Assembly: GCA_002429385.1 (NCBI GenBank) | Contig: DIZL01000047.1 | Coordinates: 44,409-65,252, forward strand | Length of the DNA: 20,844 nucleotides | Direction: 5' to 3' | From: Prolixibacteraceae bacterium UBA6029 | Lineage (GTDB): Bacteria > Bacteroidota > Bacteroidia > Bacteroidales > Prolixibacteraceae | Made by a program: the position numbers and the translations under genes | Shown here: positions 7,892 to 16,949 of the stretch, one piece after another | Position numbering within the stretch: position 1 is the stretch's first letter | Layout: each line of letters opens with the position of its first letter | The notes under the pieces: generated by a model | The model's input: the letters and a program-made list of their open reading frames with translations, nothing else | Told to the model about the DNA's origin: nothing | The model's database searches: none

Positions 7892-9106
7892 TTACAATGG
7901 CTGATCCTCGTTTGGCAAATCAACCACAACCAATTGATCGGTTGCAGCCTTATTTTTTTGATTGTTTGAACTTACTGACAGAATAATTCCGAAAGATGCC
8001 GCGGTAAAAAGCATCGACGAGCCACCCATACTTACCCATGGCAAAGGCTGTCCGGTAACCGGCACTGCTCCCACTGATACAGCCATATTTATAAAAGCCT
8101 GAAAGATCATCAACAGAACCAGGCCTGTGACCATAAATGCAGGGAATGTCCTGTCGCATCGCCGGACAATGATAACTCCTCTGAATAATAGTATGAGGTA
8201 AAGTAATGCCAGACCCACACCACCAATAAAACCATATTCTTCAATGAAAATGGCATAAATAAAGTCGTTGTATCCAGCTTCCATATAGTTACTCACTTCG
8301 CTGTTTCCAGGTCCCTTTCCCAGCATTCCACCTTCAAAAACTGCAAGTCGGGCATAATCGGCTTGTGTTGTACCATTTACTGCATTATTGTCGCCATGAA
8401 TAAAATCGTCGATTCGCCCTTTAACCGTCTGGACACGTCCAATATTTCCAATACTATTCGGGAAAATTGTGGCTGAAAGGTAGATAAGCAAAACGGCAAG
8501 AATTCCAACACCTACCAGTGAAAGAATATATTTATAGGAAACGCGGGCAATCAGCATCAGGATAAGAATGGTAATAAAGATCAAAGCTGCGGTTGAGAAA
8601 TTACTCATGAAAATGAGAAAGCAAACGACTAAGGAAACACCTGTTATCCAAAAAAATGCAGTTTTAAGTTCTTCTTCAGTGCGTTGAGCCTTCGAAAGCA
8701 TCCGTGAGGCATACATGACAAGTGTGATTTTTGCCAGCTCGGCTGGCTGAAAACTAAAGAATGCCATATTGAGCGAACGTGAAGTTTCTTTTGTAGCACT
8801 GTGTGTAAAATGATATTGAATAATCGCTATGATCAAAGTAAAGATTGTAATTCCGATCAATACTTCGGATACCTTAAAATAGATGACAACCGGAACAATA
8901 TTGACCAGAATTAGAATAATTCCAAAGCCGGTCAGAATAAATACAATCTGACGAATAAGGTAATACAGGGTGTTTCCATTGGCCTCGCGATAGGCAAGCT
9001 TTCCCGTTGCACTATATACAATTACGAGCGATACCAATGATAGGAATATCAATATAACCCAAAGTGTACGGTCTCCCTTAAATATTTTACCCAAAGCTCC
9101 TGCCAT
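7892..9106 (-). CDS. ftsW: SEDS peptidoglycan glycosyltransferase FtsW
   Basis: This is a polytopic membrane protein of the SEDS family that polymerises lipid II into septal glycan strands, working as a pair with the FtsI transpeptidase (404 residues). About ten hydrophobic segments are visible, the first at about 14-33. Family landmarks are FQPAELAKI after the third segment and, near the C-terminus, the TGQPLPWVSMGGSSMLF stretch, which corresponds to the usual PF(I/V)SxGGSS motif. It starts one base after the murD stop and is followed after one base by murG, a typical order. The closely related RodA is less likely because of the dcw context. Confidence 0.95.
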   Translation of the reverse strand: MAGALGKIFKGDRTLWVILIFLSLVSLVIVYSATGKLAYREANGNTLYYLIRQIVFILTGFGIILILVNIVPVVIYFKVSEVLIGITIFTLIIAIIQYHFTHSATKETSRSLNMAFFSFQPAELAKITLVMYASRMLSKAQRTEEELKTAFFWITGVSLVVCFLIFMSNFSTAALIFITILILMLIARVSYKYILSLVGVGILAVLLIYLSATIFPNSIGNIGRVQTVKGRIDDFIHGDNNAVNGTTQADYARLAVFEGGMLGKGPGNSEVSNYMEAGYNDFIYAIFIEEYGFIGGVGLALLYLILLFRGVIIVRRCDRTFPAFMVTGLVLLMIFQAFINMAVSVGAVPVTGQPLPWVSMGGSSMLFTAASFGIILSVSSNNQKNKAATDQLVVVDLPNEDQPL

Positions 9107-9107
9107 T

Positions 9108-10445
9108 TTACAATTCTCTTACTTTTTGTTTAAACTGACGACCGCGGTCTTCGTAATTTTCAAACAAATCAAAACTGGCACAAGCTGGTGAAAGTAACAC
9201 GGTATCACCATTTTTTGCCAGATAATAAGCCGATCGTACTGCATCTTCCATTGATTGAGTTTCAATCATGTCGATGCCTACATTTTTAAACGCTTCCAGT
9301 ATCCTGGAATTATCAGTACCCAAACAGACGATTGCTTTTACCTTCGATTTCACTAACTCGTGCAACTGTGAATAGTCGTTTCCTTTATCAATACCTCCAA
9401 CAATCCATACCGTAGGCTGTGTCATACTTTCAAGGGCATACCAGGTTGAATTAATATTGGTAGCCTTTGAGTCGTTGATAAACTCAATACCATGAACTTT
9501 CAAAAAACGTTCGAGACGATGTTCAACACCTTTAAAGTCGGACAAACTCTCGCGAATCTTTTCGCTCCTGATATTGACTACCATTCCTGAAATACCTGCA
9601 GCCATTGAGTTGTAGGTATTGTGACTTCCCTGTAAAGCAATATCTAAAATTGACATAGTAAAAATATTTTGTTCCCAGTTAATAATCAATTTGTTATCTA
9701 ATACCCCAGCGCCTTCATCCGGAGGTAGGCCCAACGTAAACGGGATACACCTTGCTACCGGTTTCCGTTTTGCTATTTCTATTAGTACCACAGGATCGTC
9801 GCTACAGTAAATAAAGAAGTCAGCTTCCGTTTGGTTTTGTGCGATCAGGAATTTGGAATCAATATAGTTCTGAAACTTATACTCATACCGATCCAAATGA
9901 TCAGGTGTGATGTTCAGCATAATGGCAATATCCGCTTTAAACTCATACATACCATCGAGCTGAAAGCTGCTCAGCTCAATTACGTAATAATCAAAATTAT
10001 TTTCAGCAACCTGCCAGGCCATACTCTGACCGACATTTCCAGCCAGGCCGACATTATACCCTGCCTTTTGGAACATATGGTAAATGAGCAAAGTGGTCGT
10101 TGTTTTCCCGTTGCTGCCTGTTATACAAATCTTTTTTGCAGAAGTGTACCTTCCGGCAAACTCTATTTCTGAAATCACTTGAATCCCTTTTTCCTTTAAC
10201 TTCACAATCATTGGTGCTTTATCGGGAATACCAGGACTTTTAATCACGACATCTGCATTTAATATCTTCTCTTCAGTATGGTGACCCTCTTCAAAGTCGA
10301 AATGACACTCAATCAGCTCGCTTTTGTATTTATCCTTAATTAAGCCCAAATCAGAGACGAACACATCATAGCCCTGTTTACGGGCCAAAATGGCTGCACC
10401 AACTCCACTTTCGGCGGCTCCCAATATGACTGCTCTTTTCTTCAT
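9108..10445 (-). CDS. murD: UDP-N-acetylmuramoyl-L-alanine--D-glutamate ligase MurD
   Basis: This cytoplasmic Mur ligase adds D-glutamate to UDP-MurNAc-L-Ala using ATP (445 residues). The N-terminal Rossmann-like loop GAAESGVGAA is at 9-18, where GAGESG would be more usual. The P-loop GSNGKTTTT is at 110-118. NITPDHLDRYE lies in the central domain, NDSKATN marks the start of the C-terminal domain, and LLSPACASFDLFENYEDRG lies near the end. It begins 14 bases after the mraY stop and precedes ftsW by one base. Confidence 0.97.
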   Translation of the reverse strand: MKKRAVILGAAESGVGAAILARKQGYDVFVSDLGLIKDKYKSELIECHFDFEEGHHTEEKILNADVVIKSPGIPDKAPMIVKLKEKGIQVISEIEFAGRYTSAKKICITGSNGKTTTTLLIYHMFQKAGYNVGLAGNVGQSMAWQVAENNFDYYVIELSSFQLDGMYEFKADIAIMLNITPDHLDRYEYKFQNYIDSKFLIAQNQTEADFFIYCSDDPVVLIEIAKRKPVARCIPFTLGLPPDEGAGVLDNKLIINWEQNIFTMSILDIALQGSHNTYNSMAAGISGMVVNIRSEKIRESLSDFKGVEHRLERFLKVHGIEFINDSKATNINSTWYALESMTQPTVWIVGGIDKGNDYSQLHELVKSKVKAIVCLGTDNSRILEAFKNVGIDMIETQSMEDAVRSAYYLAKNGDTVLLSPACASFDLFENYEDRGRQFKQKVREL

Positions 10446-10459
10446 TCTACTTTAAAATA

Positions 10460-11710
10460 TTAGCGCATTTTCAAGGTTACGATGGTTAGTACCGCCAATA
10501 CAATTCCAACAATCCAAAAACGGGTTACTATTTTTGCTTCAGGAATTCCCTGTTTCTGAAAATGATGGTGTATCGGGCTCATCAGAAATATCCGGCGACC
10601 CTCGCCATATTTTCTCCTTGTATATTTGAAATAACTCACCTGCATGACTACCGAAAGATTTTCGATGACGAAGATTCCGCACAAAATAGGAATGAGAATT
10701 TCTTTCCGGATAATAATAGCAAAAACAGCCAGAATTCCACCCAGCGCAAGGCTTCCGGTGTCACCCATAAATACTTCGGCCGGATAAGAGTTGTACCATA
10801 AAAAGCCAACCGTCGCACCGATAAAGGCTGAAATAAATACAGTCAATTCTCCCAAATTCGGGATATACATGATATTCAGGTATTCGGCATAAATAACGTT
10901 ACCACTGACATAGGCCAATATACCAAGTGTGGCACCGCTAATCGCCGATGTCCCTGTCGCAAGTCCGTCAATTCCATCGGTCAGGTTTGCAGCATTCGAA
11001 ACAGCCGTTATAATCAGGATAATGGAAATGGCATAAACCAACCATCTCCATGTTTTGGCACTTTTGCCCATAAACCGAACGAGCAACGAATAATCAAACT
11101 CATGATTCTTGATGAATGGCAAAGTTGTTTTCGTCGATTTAACTTCGTTGGTCACATGCTGTAGTCGATGCATCCCAGTAATGCTGTCAAGAACAATTTC
11201 TTTCACATACAATCCATTTTTATCGATGACCCGTTCGCGTACAACTACCTCATCCGAAAAATAGAGCGTAGCCGCAACAATAATACCCAATGAAACCTGA
11301 CCCAGAATTTTAAATTTGCCGGCTAATCCAGCTTTATCCTTGAGAAAAACCTTTATATAATCGTCGAGAAAACCGATCAAACCAAGCCAAATGGTGGTGA
11401 TCAGCATCAGCAAAATATAGATATTATCCAGCCTGGCAAATAACAGTGTCGGAATAATTATGGAAGCCAGGATGATAAGGCCTCCCATGGTTGGTGTTCC
11501 TTTTTTTTCCATCTGTCCTTCAAGGCCCAAATCACGCACCTCTTCGCCAATTTGTTTATACTGTAAAAAATGAATCAGTTTTTTCCCAAATCCGACAGTA
11601 ATCAGCAATGAAATAATGATAGCTGCACCTGAACGAAATGAGATGTATTGAAACATGCCCAGTCCGGGAATATCCCAATCTTTTAAAAGCTGATACAAAT
11701 GATAAAACAT
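10460..11710 (-). CDS. mraY: Phospho-N-acetylmuramoyl-pentapeptide transferase MraY
   Basis: This integral membrane enzyme transfers phospho-MurNAc-pentapeptide to undecaprenyl phosphate, forming lipid I (416 residues). Family motifs are KKGTPTMGG (69-77), GFLDDYIKV (113-121) with the Mg-binding aspartate pair, NAANLTDGIDGL (239-250), FMGDTGSLALGG (314-325) and MSPIHHHFQKQG (377-388). Roughly residues 150-205 form an insertion rich in charged residues between membrane helices. It accounts for the length above the roughly 360 residues of E. coli MraY, and I recall similar insertions in other Bacteroidota. It starts 11 bases after the murE stop. Confidence 0.97.
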   Translation of the reverse strand: MFYHLYQLLKDWDIPGLGMFQYISFRSGAAIIISLLITVGFGKKLIHFLQYKQIGEEVRDLGLEGQMEKKGTPTMGGLIILASIIIPTLLFARLDNIYILLMLITTIWLGLIGFLDDYIKVFLKDKAGLAGKFKILGQVSLGIIVAATLYFSDEVVVRERVIDKNGLYVKEIVLDSITGMHRLQHVTNEVKSTKTTLPFIKNHEFDYSLLVRFMGKSAKTWRWLVYAISIILIITAVSNAANLTDGIDGLATGTSAISGATLGILAYVSGNVIYAEYLNIMYIPNLGELTVFISAFIGATVGFLWYNSYPAEVFMGDTGSLALGGILAVFAIIIRKEILIPILCGIFVIENLSVVMQVSYFKYTRRKYGEGRRIFLMSPIHHHFQKQGIPEAKIVTRFWIVGIVLAVLTIVTLKMR

Positions 11711-11721
11711 AGGTTCGAATA

Positions 11722-13179
11722 TTAATTATTTCCGAATATTTCGTTGATCACTTCCTTGTCGTCAAAATGATATTTCACACCTTTTATTTCCTGATAATCT
11801 TCATGACCTTTACCTGCAACCAGAATAATATCACCCGGATGCGCCAGCATACAGGCCGTTTTGATGGCTTCCCGCCGGTTTACAATCGACAACACCTTTA
11901 TTTTCTGATATGGCTCAATGCCTGCTTCCATGTCGGCAAGAATTTGTTCCGGCTCCTCCGAGCGGGGATTATCAGAAGTCAAAATGACCTTGTCACTTTG
12001 CCTTACAGCTTCCTGTGCCATTTCGGGCCGTTTGGATTTATCTCGGTCGCCTCCAGCGCCAAGAACAGTGATCACCTGCTCCCTCCCATTTCTGATTTCA
12101 GCGATTCCTGACAGTACATTCTGAATGGCATCAGGTGTATGGGCATAATCGACCACTGCATATTTCCCATCGGGAGAACGAATAATTTCGAATCGGCCTG
12201 ACACAGGATGCAATTCACTCATTATCCGGAGAATGTCATTCTGTTCAACGCCCAGCAAAATAGCAGCACCCATAACGGCCATTAAATTACTGACATTGAA
12301 ACGCCCGGTAAAATGCGTCCAGACTTCATGACCTTCAATACTAAGCAGCATGCCATCAAAGTGTTTTTCAAGGATCTTGCAATGGAAGTTTGCCAAAGAT
12401 CTTAACGAATAAGTTTGTTTATAAGCCAAGGTATTCTGGAGCATTACCAGTCCATTTTTATCATCAATATTGGTTAATGCAAAAGCCTTATCGGGCAATA
12501 GGTCGAAAAATTTCTTTTTAGCCTTCAGGTATTCGGCAAAAGTGAGGTGATAATCCAGATGATCATGTGTCAGGTTGGTGAAAATCCCGCCATCAAACTC
12601 AATCCCGCTGATGCGGTCCTGATCTATTGCATGAGAACTAACCTCCATAAAACAGTATTCGCATCCGGCATCGACCATCTTCGACATGAGTTCCTGAATC
12701 TGTAAAGCATCAGGAGTGGTATGTGTAGCATGAAATTCATCCTTTCCTACGTAATATTTTATGGTCGAAATTAATCCTACTTTATACCCAAGCATGGTGA
12801 AGGTACTGTATAAAAGGCTTGCAATGGTTGTTTTGCCATTGGTTCCGGTTACACCGACAACTTTCAGGTTCTCTGAAGGATGATCGTAAAAAGCAGCAGC
12901 TATCCTGCCAAAGTTTGGTTGAGTTTCTGCGATCCGCACCATCACAATTCCGGCTGGGAAATTCACTTGTACATCTTCACAAACTACGGCAACGGCTCCC
13001 ATTTCGATAGCTTTTGCAATAAACTGATGCCCATCGGTATGTGATCCCTTCACCGCAACAAAAAGATCACCAGCTTCCACTTGCCGCGAATCAAACTGTA
13101 TCCGTCGAACCGAAACTGATAAGTCTCCCTGCGTTTCAAGGATACTGATGCCTTCCAAAAGTTCGTTTAATGATTTCAT
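11722..13179 (-). CDS. murE: UDP-MurNAc-tripeptide ligase MurE, meso-diaminopimelate type
   Basis: This cytoplasmic ATP-dependent ligase adds the third stem-peptide residue to UDP-MurNAc-L-Ala-D-Glu (485 residues). Motifs are TGTNGKTT (111-118), TTPDALQ (154-160), EVSSHAIDQDR (179-189), THDHLDYH (204-211), DYAHTPDA (344-351) and GKGHEDYQ (456-463). The substrate-specificity motif at 403-406 is DNPR, followed by SEEP. This is the signature of meso-DAP ligases rather than L-Lys ligases, so A1-gamma type peptidoglycan is predicted. Its start overlaps the ftsI stop by 3 bases as ATGA, which suggests translational coupling. Confidence 0.97.
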   Translation of the reverse strand: MKSLNELLEGISILETQGDLSVSVRRIQFDSRQVEAGDLFVAVKGSHTDGHQFIAKAIEMGAVAVVCEDVQVNFPAGIVMVRIAETQPNFGRIAAAFYDHPSENLKVVGVTGTNGKTTIASLLYSTFTMLGYKVGLISTIKYYVGKDEFHATHTTPDALQIQELMSKMVDAGCEYCFMEVSSHAIDQDRISGIEFDGGIFTNLTHDHLDYHLTFAEYLKAKKKFFDLLPDKAFALTNIDDKNGLVMLQNTLAYKQTYSLRSLANFHCKILEKHFDGMLLSIEGHEVWTHFTGRFNVSNLMAVMGAAILLGVEQNDILRIMSELHPVSGRFEIIRSPDGKYAVVDYAHTPDAIQNVLSGIAEIRNGREQVITVLGAGGDRDKSKRPEMAQEAVRQSDKVILTSDNPRSEEPEQILADMEAGIEPYQKIKVLSIVNRREAIKTACMLAHPGDIILVAGKGHEDYQEIKGVKYHFDDKEVINEIFGNN

Positions 13180-15680
13180 TGATTTTGTGTTTTAGGTTGC
13201 ACAGTATTACTCTTGGTTCCCTTTTGTTTTTTCTCCAGTGCCTTTTGTTTTGCAACCTTTGCCTTCCACCTATCAATGGCAGCCTGATTTGGTTTTGCTT
13301 TTTGAGCTCCCTGATTCGTAATCGCTTTTTGGGCAGCTACTTTTTCCTTCCACTTCTTAATAGCCTCCGCACTTGCTTTTGGTTTTGCTCCAACACTTTT
13401 GGTAACTCCTGGCTTTGTAGCCGGATTCTGAATACTCTTTGGTTTTGCTGCACCTGTCTTCTCCGATTTCGGTTTCAGAACAACCGGTGCCGCTGCCATC
13501 ATTGGTGTCTGAATTGAATCACCTTTAGAAACGCTGTCTTTTTTCATGATTTGAAGCTCATCAAACCCCACGTCCAGAGTAATGACATCTCCCTTGGTAA
13601 ATGACATCCCTGCAATCGGGGACTGGCGGTATACCCGTCCGAAACCATTCATACTGGTTTTTAGACCTGATTTCTCGAGAAGGTAAACGGCATCACTGGC
13701 TCCCATCCCAACAACATCAGGGACTATACCTGAGATATCGTTTACTCCGTTTATAAAAACGGTCATTGAATCGTTTGTAACAGCAACATGTTCAGCGGTA
13801 ATATTCTGAGTCTGGGTTTTAAATCCAAGATCCTGAGCAAGAAGCATTACATCTTCCCTGATTCCAGGCTTTACCTGGGGAACTTCTTTATGTGGAGGGA
13901 TTGAATCAGCCGCCGGAGTCAGATAAGAAGCATATACTTTATCAGCAATCCCCCTAAAAACAGGACCTGCAACAGTGCCTCCGAAGAATGCACCCTTTGG
14001 TCCTACAATAACTACAATACAACTGTATTTCGGATTGTCGGCAGGAAAATATCCGCAAAACGAGGCTTGATATTTCTTCGAACCCTCACTTAAATAACCT
14101 TTGTCCTCATTGGCAATAACTGCAGTACCGGTTTTGCCGGCAATAGTATAATACCTGTTCTTAAGAGCCTTACCTGTTCCGTTTATACATACACCCTTGA
14201 GCATACCCTGGGCCTTTCCCAAAGTTGTTTTTGAACACAGTGAAGGATTAATTACCTCGGTTGGAAACTTACGGATTGGAATTCCATCTTCCCTTACTTC
14301 TTCGATAAATTTTGGCTTTACCATGACTCCATTATTGGCCACGGCATTGTAAAAAGTGAGTGTCTGAATAGGTGATAGTTTGATTTCATAACCATGCGCA
14401 ATCCAGGCCAGAGATGGCCCCCACCAACTTGCATCAGTCGGGTATTTAATGTAGGGTTCTGCTTCACCAAGGAACCCAAGGCCAAGCGGTTTATTCAATC
14501 CGAAGCTGTAGATCCTGTTGATGAAATCTTTTTCCTTGCCCTCATAAAATTTGGTAATAATTTTGGCCACTCCAATATTGGAAGATAACTCAAATATCTT
14601 TTTCATTGAAATTAATCCATGACCACCATGATCAAAATCACTATCCTTCATCTTTTGCCCCCGGTATTCCCAGAGTCCATTTCCGGTGTCAAACATGTCT
14701 GCGGTATCCACATAGTTTTCTTCCATGGCTACCATAAGCGACATTAGCTTAAAAGTGGAACCCGGTTCACTGCATCCCTGTGCCCCAAAAGCAAAATTGT
14801 AGGTCTCCCCATAGGTCCCGTCTTTTTTGCGACCCAGATTAGCGATGGCCTTTATATTTCCTGTTTTTACTTCCATGACCATGGCTGTTCCCCATTCGGC
14901 CTGACTGAGTTCCATCTGTTTGCCCAATGCAGTTTGTGCATAATCCTGAAGATTTATATTAATGGTGGTAATTACATCTTTCCCTTCTTTAGGTTCAATC
15001 AGTGGTGTATTTATCCAGCTACCCGAGAAATTACGTTTAAGTGCCAATCCATTTTGCCCGGCAAGATAATTCTCGGTAAGACCCTCGACACCGGTATATC
15101 CGACATTACCATGAAGTCCGCCGAATACTCCCTTATTAAGTACTCCAATCGTACGGCTGGCCAGATCACCATGAGGCAAGATTCGTTTGTTTTCGGTAAC
15201 CACCACCAATGCGGATCCAAAACGTCCGCGCGACATGGTTTTCAACAACTTAAATTCCTGAAACTTGTTGTGATCTATTTGCTCCGGATTAAGTAAAAAC
15301 CATCTGTTTTTCTTGTCGTAAGCAGCTTTAAACCGCATCCTGAATTCTTCTGCCGAGAAACCAAAGAAGCTGGATAATTCCTCAACTACCTGCTCCGATT
15401 CCTTCCCAAATAATTGCTGAACACGGGGGGCCATCATATCCATTCGTATTTCATAATAAGGAACCGAAGTCGACAATATACTTCCGTCATCGGCGCATAT
15501 ATTTCCACGTTTAGCCCAGATGTCTGTAGTATTGCTTCTCAGGTCTTTGGCGATCTGTATCCATTTTTGTGTATCTACATTCTGAATAATGAGAATCCGG
15601 CTTATTATAACAAGTCCGAATATGGCTATCGCAAAATAAACGATGCCAAATCGTAAGGTTATAGCTTTCCTGATTTCCAT
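13176..15680 (-). CDS. ftsI: Septal transpeptidase FtsI (class B PBP) with PASTA domain and long C-terminal tail
   Basis: This is a class B penicillin-binding protein that cross-links septal peptidoglycan as partner of FtsW (834 residues). A membrane anchor spans about 11-32 and the rest is periplasmic. The dimerisation/pedestal domain contains WAKRGNICADDG (55-66). The transpeptidase motifs are STFK (308-311, Ser308 the nucleophile), SSN (366-368) and KTGT (516-519). A single PASTA domain covers about 650-704. After it comes an unusual tail of about 127 residues (708-834), rich in Lys, Ala, Pro and Gln, with two copies of an AIxxWKxKVAxQKA unit (771-787 and 799-815). I expect Bacteroidota relatives to stop soon after PASTA, so the tail looks like an addition. 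The start overlaps the ftsL stop by one base (TAATG). The reading frame is intact throughout. Confidence 0.95.
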   Translation of the reverse strand: MEIRKAITLRFGIVYFAIAIFGLVIISRILIIQNVDTQKWIQIAKDLRSNTTDIWAKRGNICADDGSILSTSVPYYEIRMDMMAPRVQQLFGKESEQVVEELSSFFGFSAEEFRMRFKAAYDKKNRWFLLNPEQIDHNKFQEFKLLKTMSRGRFGSALVVVTENKRILPHGDLASRTIGVLNKGVFGGLHGNVGYTGVEGLTENYLAGQNGLALKRNFSGSWINTPLIEPKEGKDVITTININLQDYAQTALGKQMELSQAEWGTAMVMEVKTGNIKAIANLGRKKDGTYGETYNFAFGAQGCSEPGSTFKLMSLMVAMEENYVDTADMFDTGNGLWEYRGQKMKDSDFDHGGHGLISMKKIFELSSNIGVAKIITKFYEGKEKDFINRIYSFGLNKPLGLGFLGEAEPYIKYPTDASWWGPSLAWIAHGYEIKLSPIQTLTFYNAVANNGVMVKPKFIEEVREDGIPIRKFPTEVINPSLCSKTTLGKAQGMLKGVCINGTGKALKNRYYTIAGKTGTAVIANEDKGYLSEGSKKYQASFCGYFPADNPKYSCIVVIVGPKGAFFGGTVAGPVFRGIADKVYASYLTPAADSIPPHKEVPQVKPGIREDVMLLAQDLGFKTQTQNITAEHVAVTNDSMTVFINGVNDISGIVPDVVGMGASDAVYLLEKSGLKTSMNGFGRVYRQSPIAGMSFTKGDVITLDVGFDELQIMKKDSVSKGDSIQTPMMAAAPVVLKPKSEKTGAAKPKSIQNPATKPGVTKSVGAKPKASAEAIKKWKEKVAAQKAITNQGAQKAKPNQAAIDRWKAKVAKQKALEKKQKGTKSNTVQPKTQNQ
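13236..13370 (-). repeat. Two Trp-centred repeats encoded in the FtsI tail
   Basis: Codons 771-787 encode AEAIKKWKEKVAAQKAI and codons 799-815 encode QAAIDRWKAKVAKQKAL. The two units share the pattern AIxxWKxKVAxQKA and start 28 residues apart, joined by a Gln/Asn/Pro-containing spacer. Each unit could form a short basic helix with one exposed Trp. This is protein-level repetition inside ftsI, seen directly in the translation. Confidence 0.65.
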
Positions 15681-16045
15681 TATTTAGTCTCCAGTTTTTT
15701 TACAATAATTCTTTTTGCAGGCTCAACCGGTTCAATTAAATCAATCTTTCGTTCAATCACCCTTTTGGTAACCTCCGAAGGTCGGTTGATGTACATCAGT
15801 TCTGTTTCATGAATCACCGATTCAGACTTGTATTCTCTCAGCGAATCTCTTACCATCTCCATTTTCCGGATAGTTTTTTCAGTCCAGTAACGGTTGGTGA
15901 TTAAACCAATGCCCAAAAAAGCAACAAAGAACACGAAGGGTAACTGACTGGTCACCTTTTCGCTGGCCAGTATGGTACCTCCAAGGATACTCTTTAAACC
16001 TGCCGTCGAGATTCGCTTGTTCTTTTTTACTTTCAGCTCTTTCAT
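15680..16045 (-). CDS. ftsL: FtsL-like cell division protein
   Basis: This is a small bitopic protein of 121 residues. It has a basic cytoplasmic N-terminus (KVKKNKR), a single hydrophobic segment at about 35-51 (QLPFVFFVAFLGIGLIT), and a charged helical stretch (about 52-78) that could be a short coiled coil. It ends in a Val/Ile/Lys/Glu-rich tail. FtsL in other bacteria forms a complex with FtsQ and FtsB and activates FtsWI. Sequence similarity is too weak to decide by itself. The call rests on size, topology and the invariant position between rsmH and ftsI in Bacteroidota. Its start overlaps the rsmH stop as ATGA, and its stop overlaps the ftsI start by one base. Confidence 0.85.
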   Translation of the reverse strand: MKELKVKKNKRISTAGLKSILGGTILASEKVTSQLPFVFFVAFLGIGLITNRYWTEKTIRKMEMVRDSLREYKSESVIHETELMYINRPSEVTKRVIERKIDLIEPVEPAKRIIVKKLETK

Positions 16046-16947
16046 GCGTTCTTTTCTGCAATTCTCAATTTGCCACTACGTGCTCTGGGATTCCTCTCAA
16101 TTTCGTCTTCTGAGGGTACAATCACTTTTCGATTAATGGCCAGTAAGGGCGATTCAACATTTCCATAAAAGTCCTTCTCCTGTTTGCCGGTAAAATCACC
16201 CGACCGGATGAAATTCTTTACCATACGGTCTTCCAATGAATGATAGGTAATGACCACCAATCGGCCTCCCGGTTTGAGCAATTGGATACTCTGTTCCAAA
16301 AACTCATGTAAAACATCCATTTCGTGATTGGTCTCAATGCGCAAAGCCTGAAATACCTTGGCCAGATACTTACTTTCCTGTAACCGCGATACACAAGGCG
16401 CTATAGCCTCCTTAAACTGCTCAATGGTCTGAACCGGTTTAGCATTCCGTGCTGAAACCAATTGTTTGGCCAACCTTCCTGCATTATCAATTTCGCCGTA
16501 CTCACGAAAAACTGTTCTTAATTGATCTTCGGTATAGGTATTCACGATATCGGCAGCTGTTTGCGACGAATCCCGATTCATCCGCATATCCAGGTCTCCG
16601 TCGAAACGAAAAGAAAAACCCCGTTCAGCCACATCAAAATCATGCGATGAAACACCCAGATCGGCCAGAATACCGTCCACTTGTTCAACGTCATAATACT
16701 TTAAGAAATTCCGTATGTATTTAAAATTGTGCCTGATAAAGAAGAACCGGTCGTCATGGATCACGTTGGCTGCTGCATCTTCATCCTGATCGAAAGCAAA
16801 GAGACGGCCCGTTTCTAAACGGCTGAGAATTTCGCGTGAATGGCCTCCACCACCATAAGTGACGTCAACATAATCGCCATTCGCCTTAATTTCCAGCCCG
16901 TTGACACTTTCGTTCAACAAAACCGGTACATGATATTCTCTTTCCAC
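16042..16947 (-). CDS. rsmH: 16S rRNA (cytosine(1402)-N(4))-methyltransferase RsmH (MraW)
   Basis: This SAM-dependent methyltransferase modifies N4 of C1402 in the decoding centre of 16S rRNA (301 residues). The SAM-binding loop DVTYGGGGHS is at 28-37. The LADLGVSSHDFD motif and the RGFSFRFDGDLDMRMN segment are followed by FQALRIETNHEMDVL, where RIEVNxEL is usual, and by KPGGRLVVITYHSLEDRMVKNF. The C-terminus has NPRARSGKLRIAEK. It starts two bases after the mraZ stop. This enzyme is the normal second gene of the dcw cluster. Confidence 0.96.
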   Translation of the reverse strand: MEREYHVPVLLNESVNGLEIKANGDYVDVTYGGGGHSREILSRLETGRLFAFDQDEDAAANVIHDDRFFFIRHNFKYIRNFLKYYDVEQVDGILADLGVSSHDFDVAERGFSFRFDGDLDMRMNRDSSQTAADIVNTYTEDQLRTVFREYGEIDNAGRLAKQLVSARNAKPVQTIEQFKEAIAPCVSRLQESKYLAKVFQALRIETNHEMDVLHEFLEQSIQLLKPGGRLVVITYHSLEDRMVKNFIRSGDFTGKQEKDFYGNVESPLLAINRKVIVPSEDEIERNPRARSGKLRIAEKNA

Positions 16948-16949
16948 TT

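Noticed and set aside
7891..7929. Upstream ATG for murG giving 13 more residues
   Set aside because: The extra residues match nothing in the family and overlap ftsW. The ATG at 7890 gives the standard MurG N-terminus.
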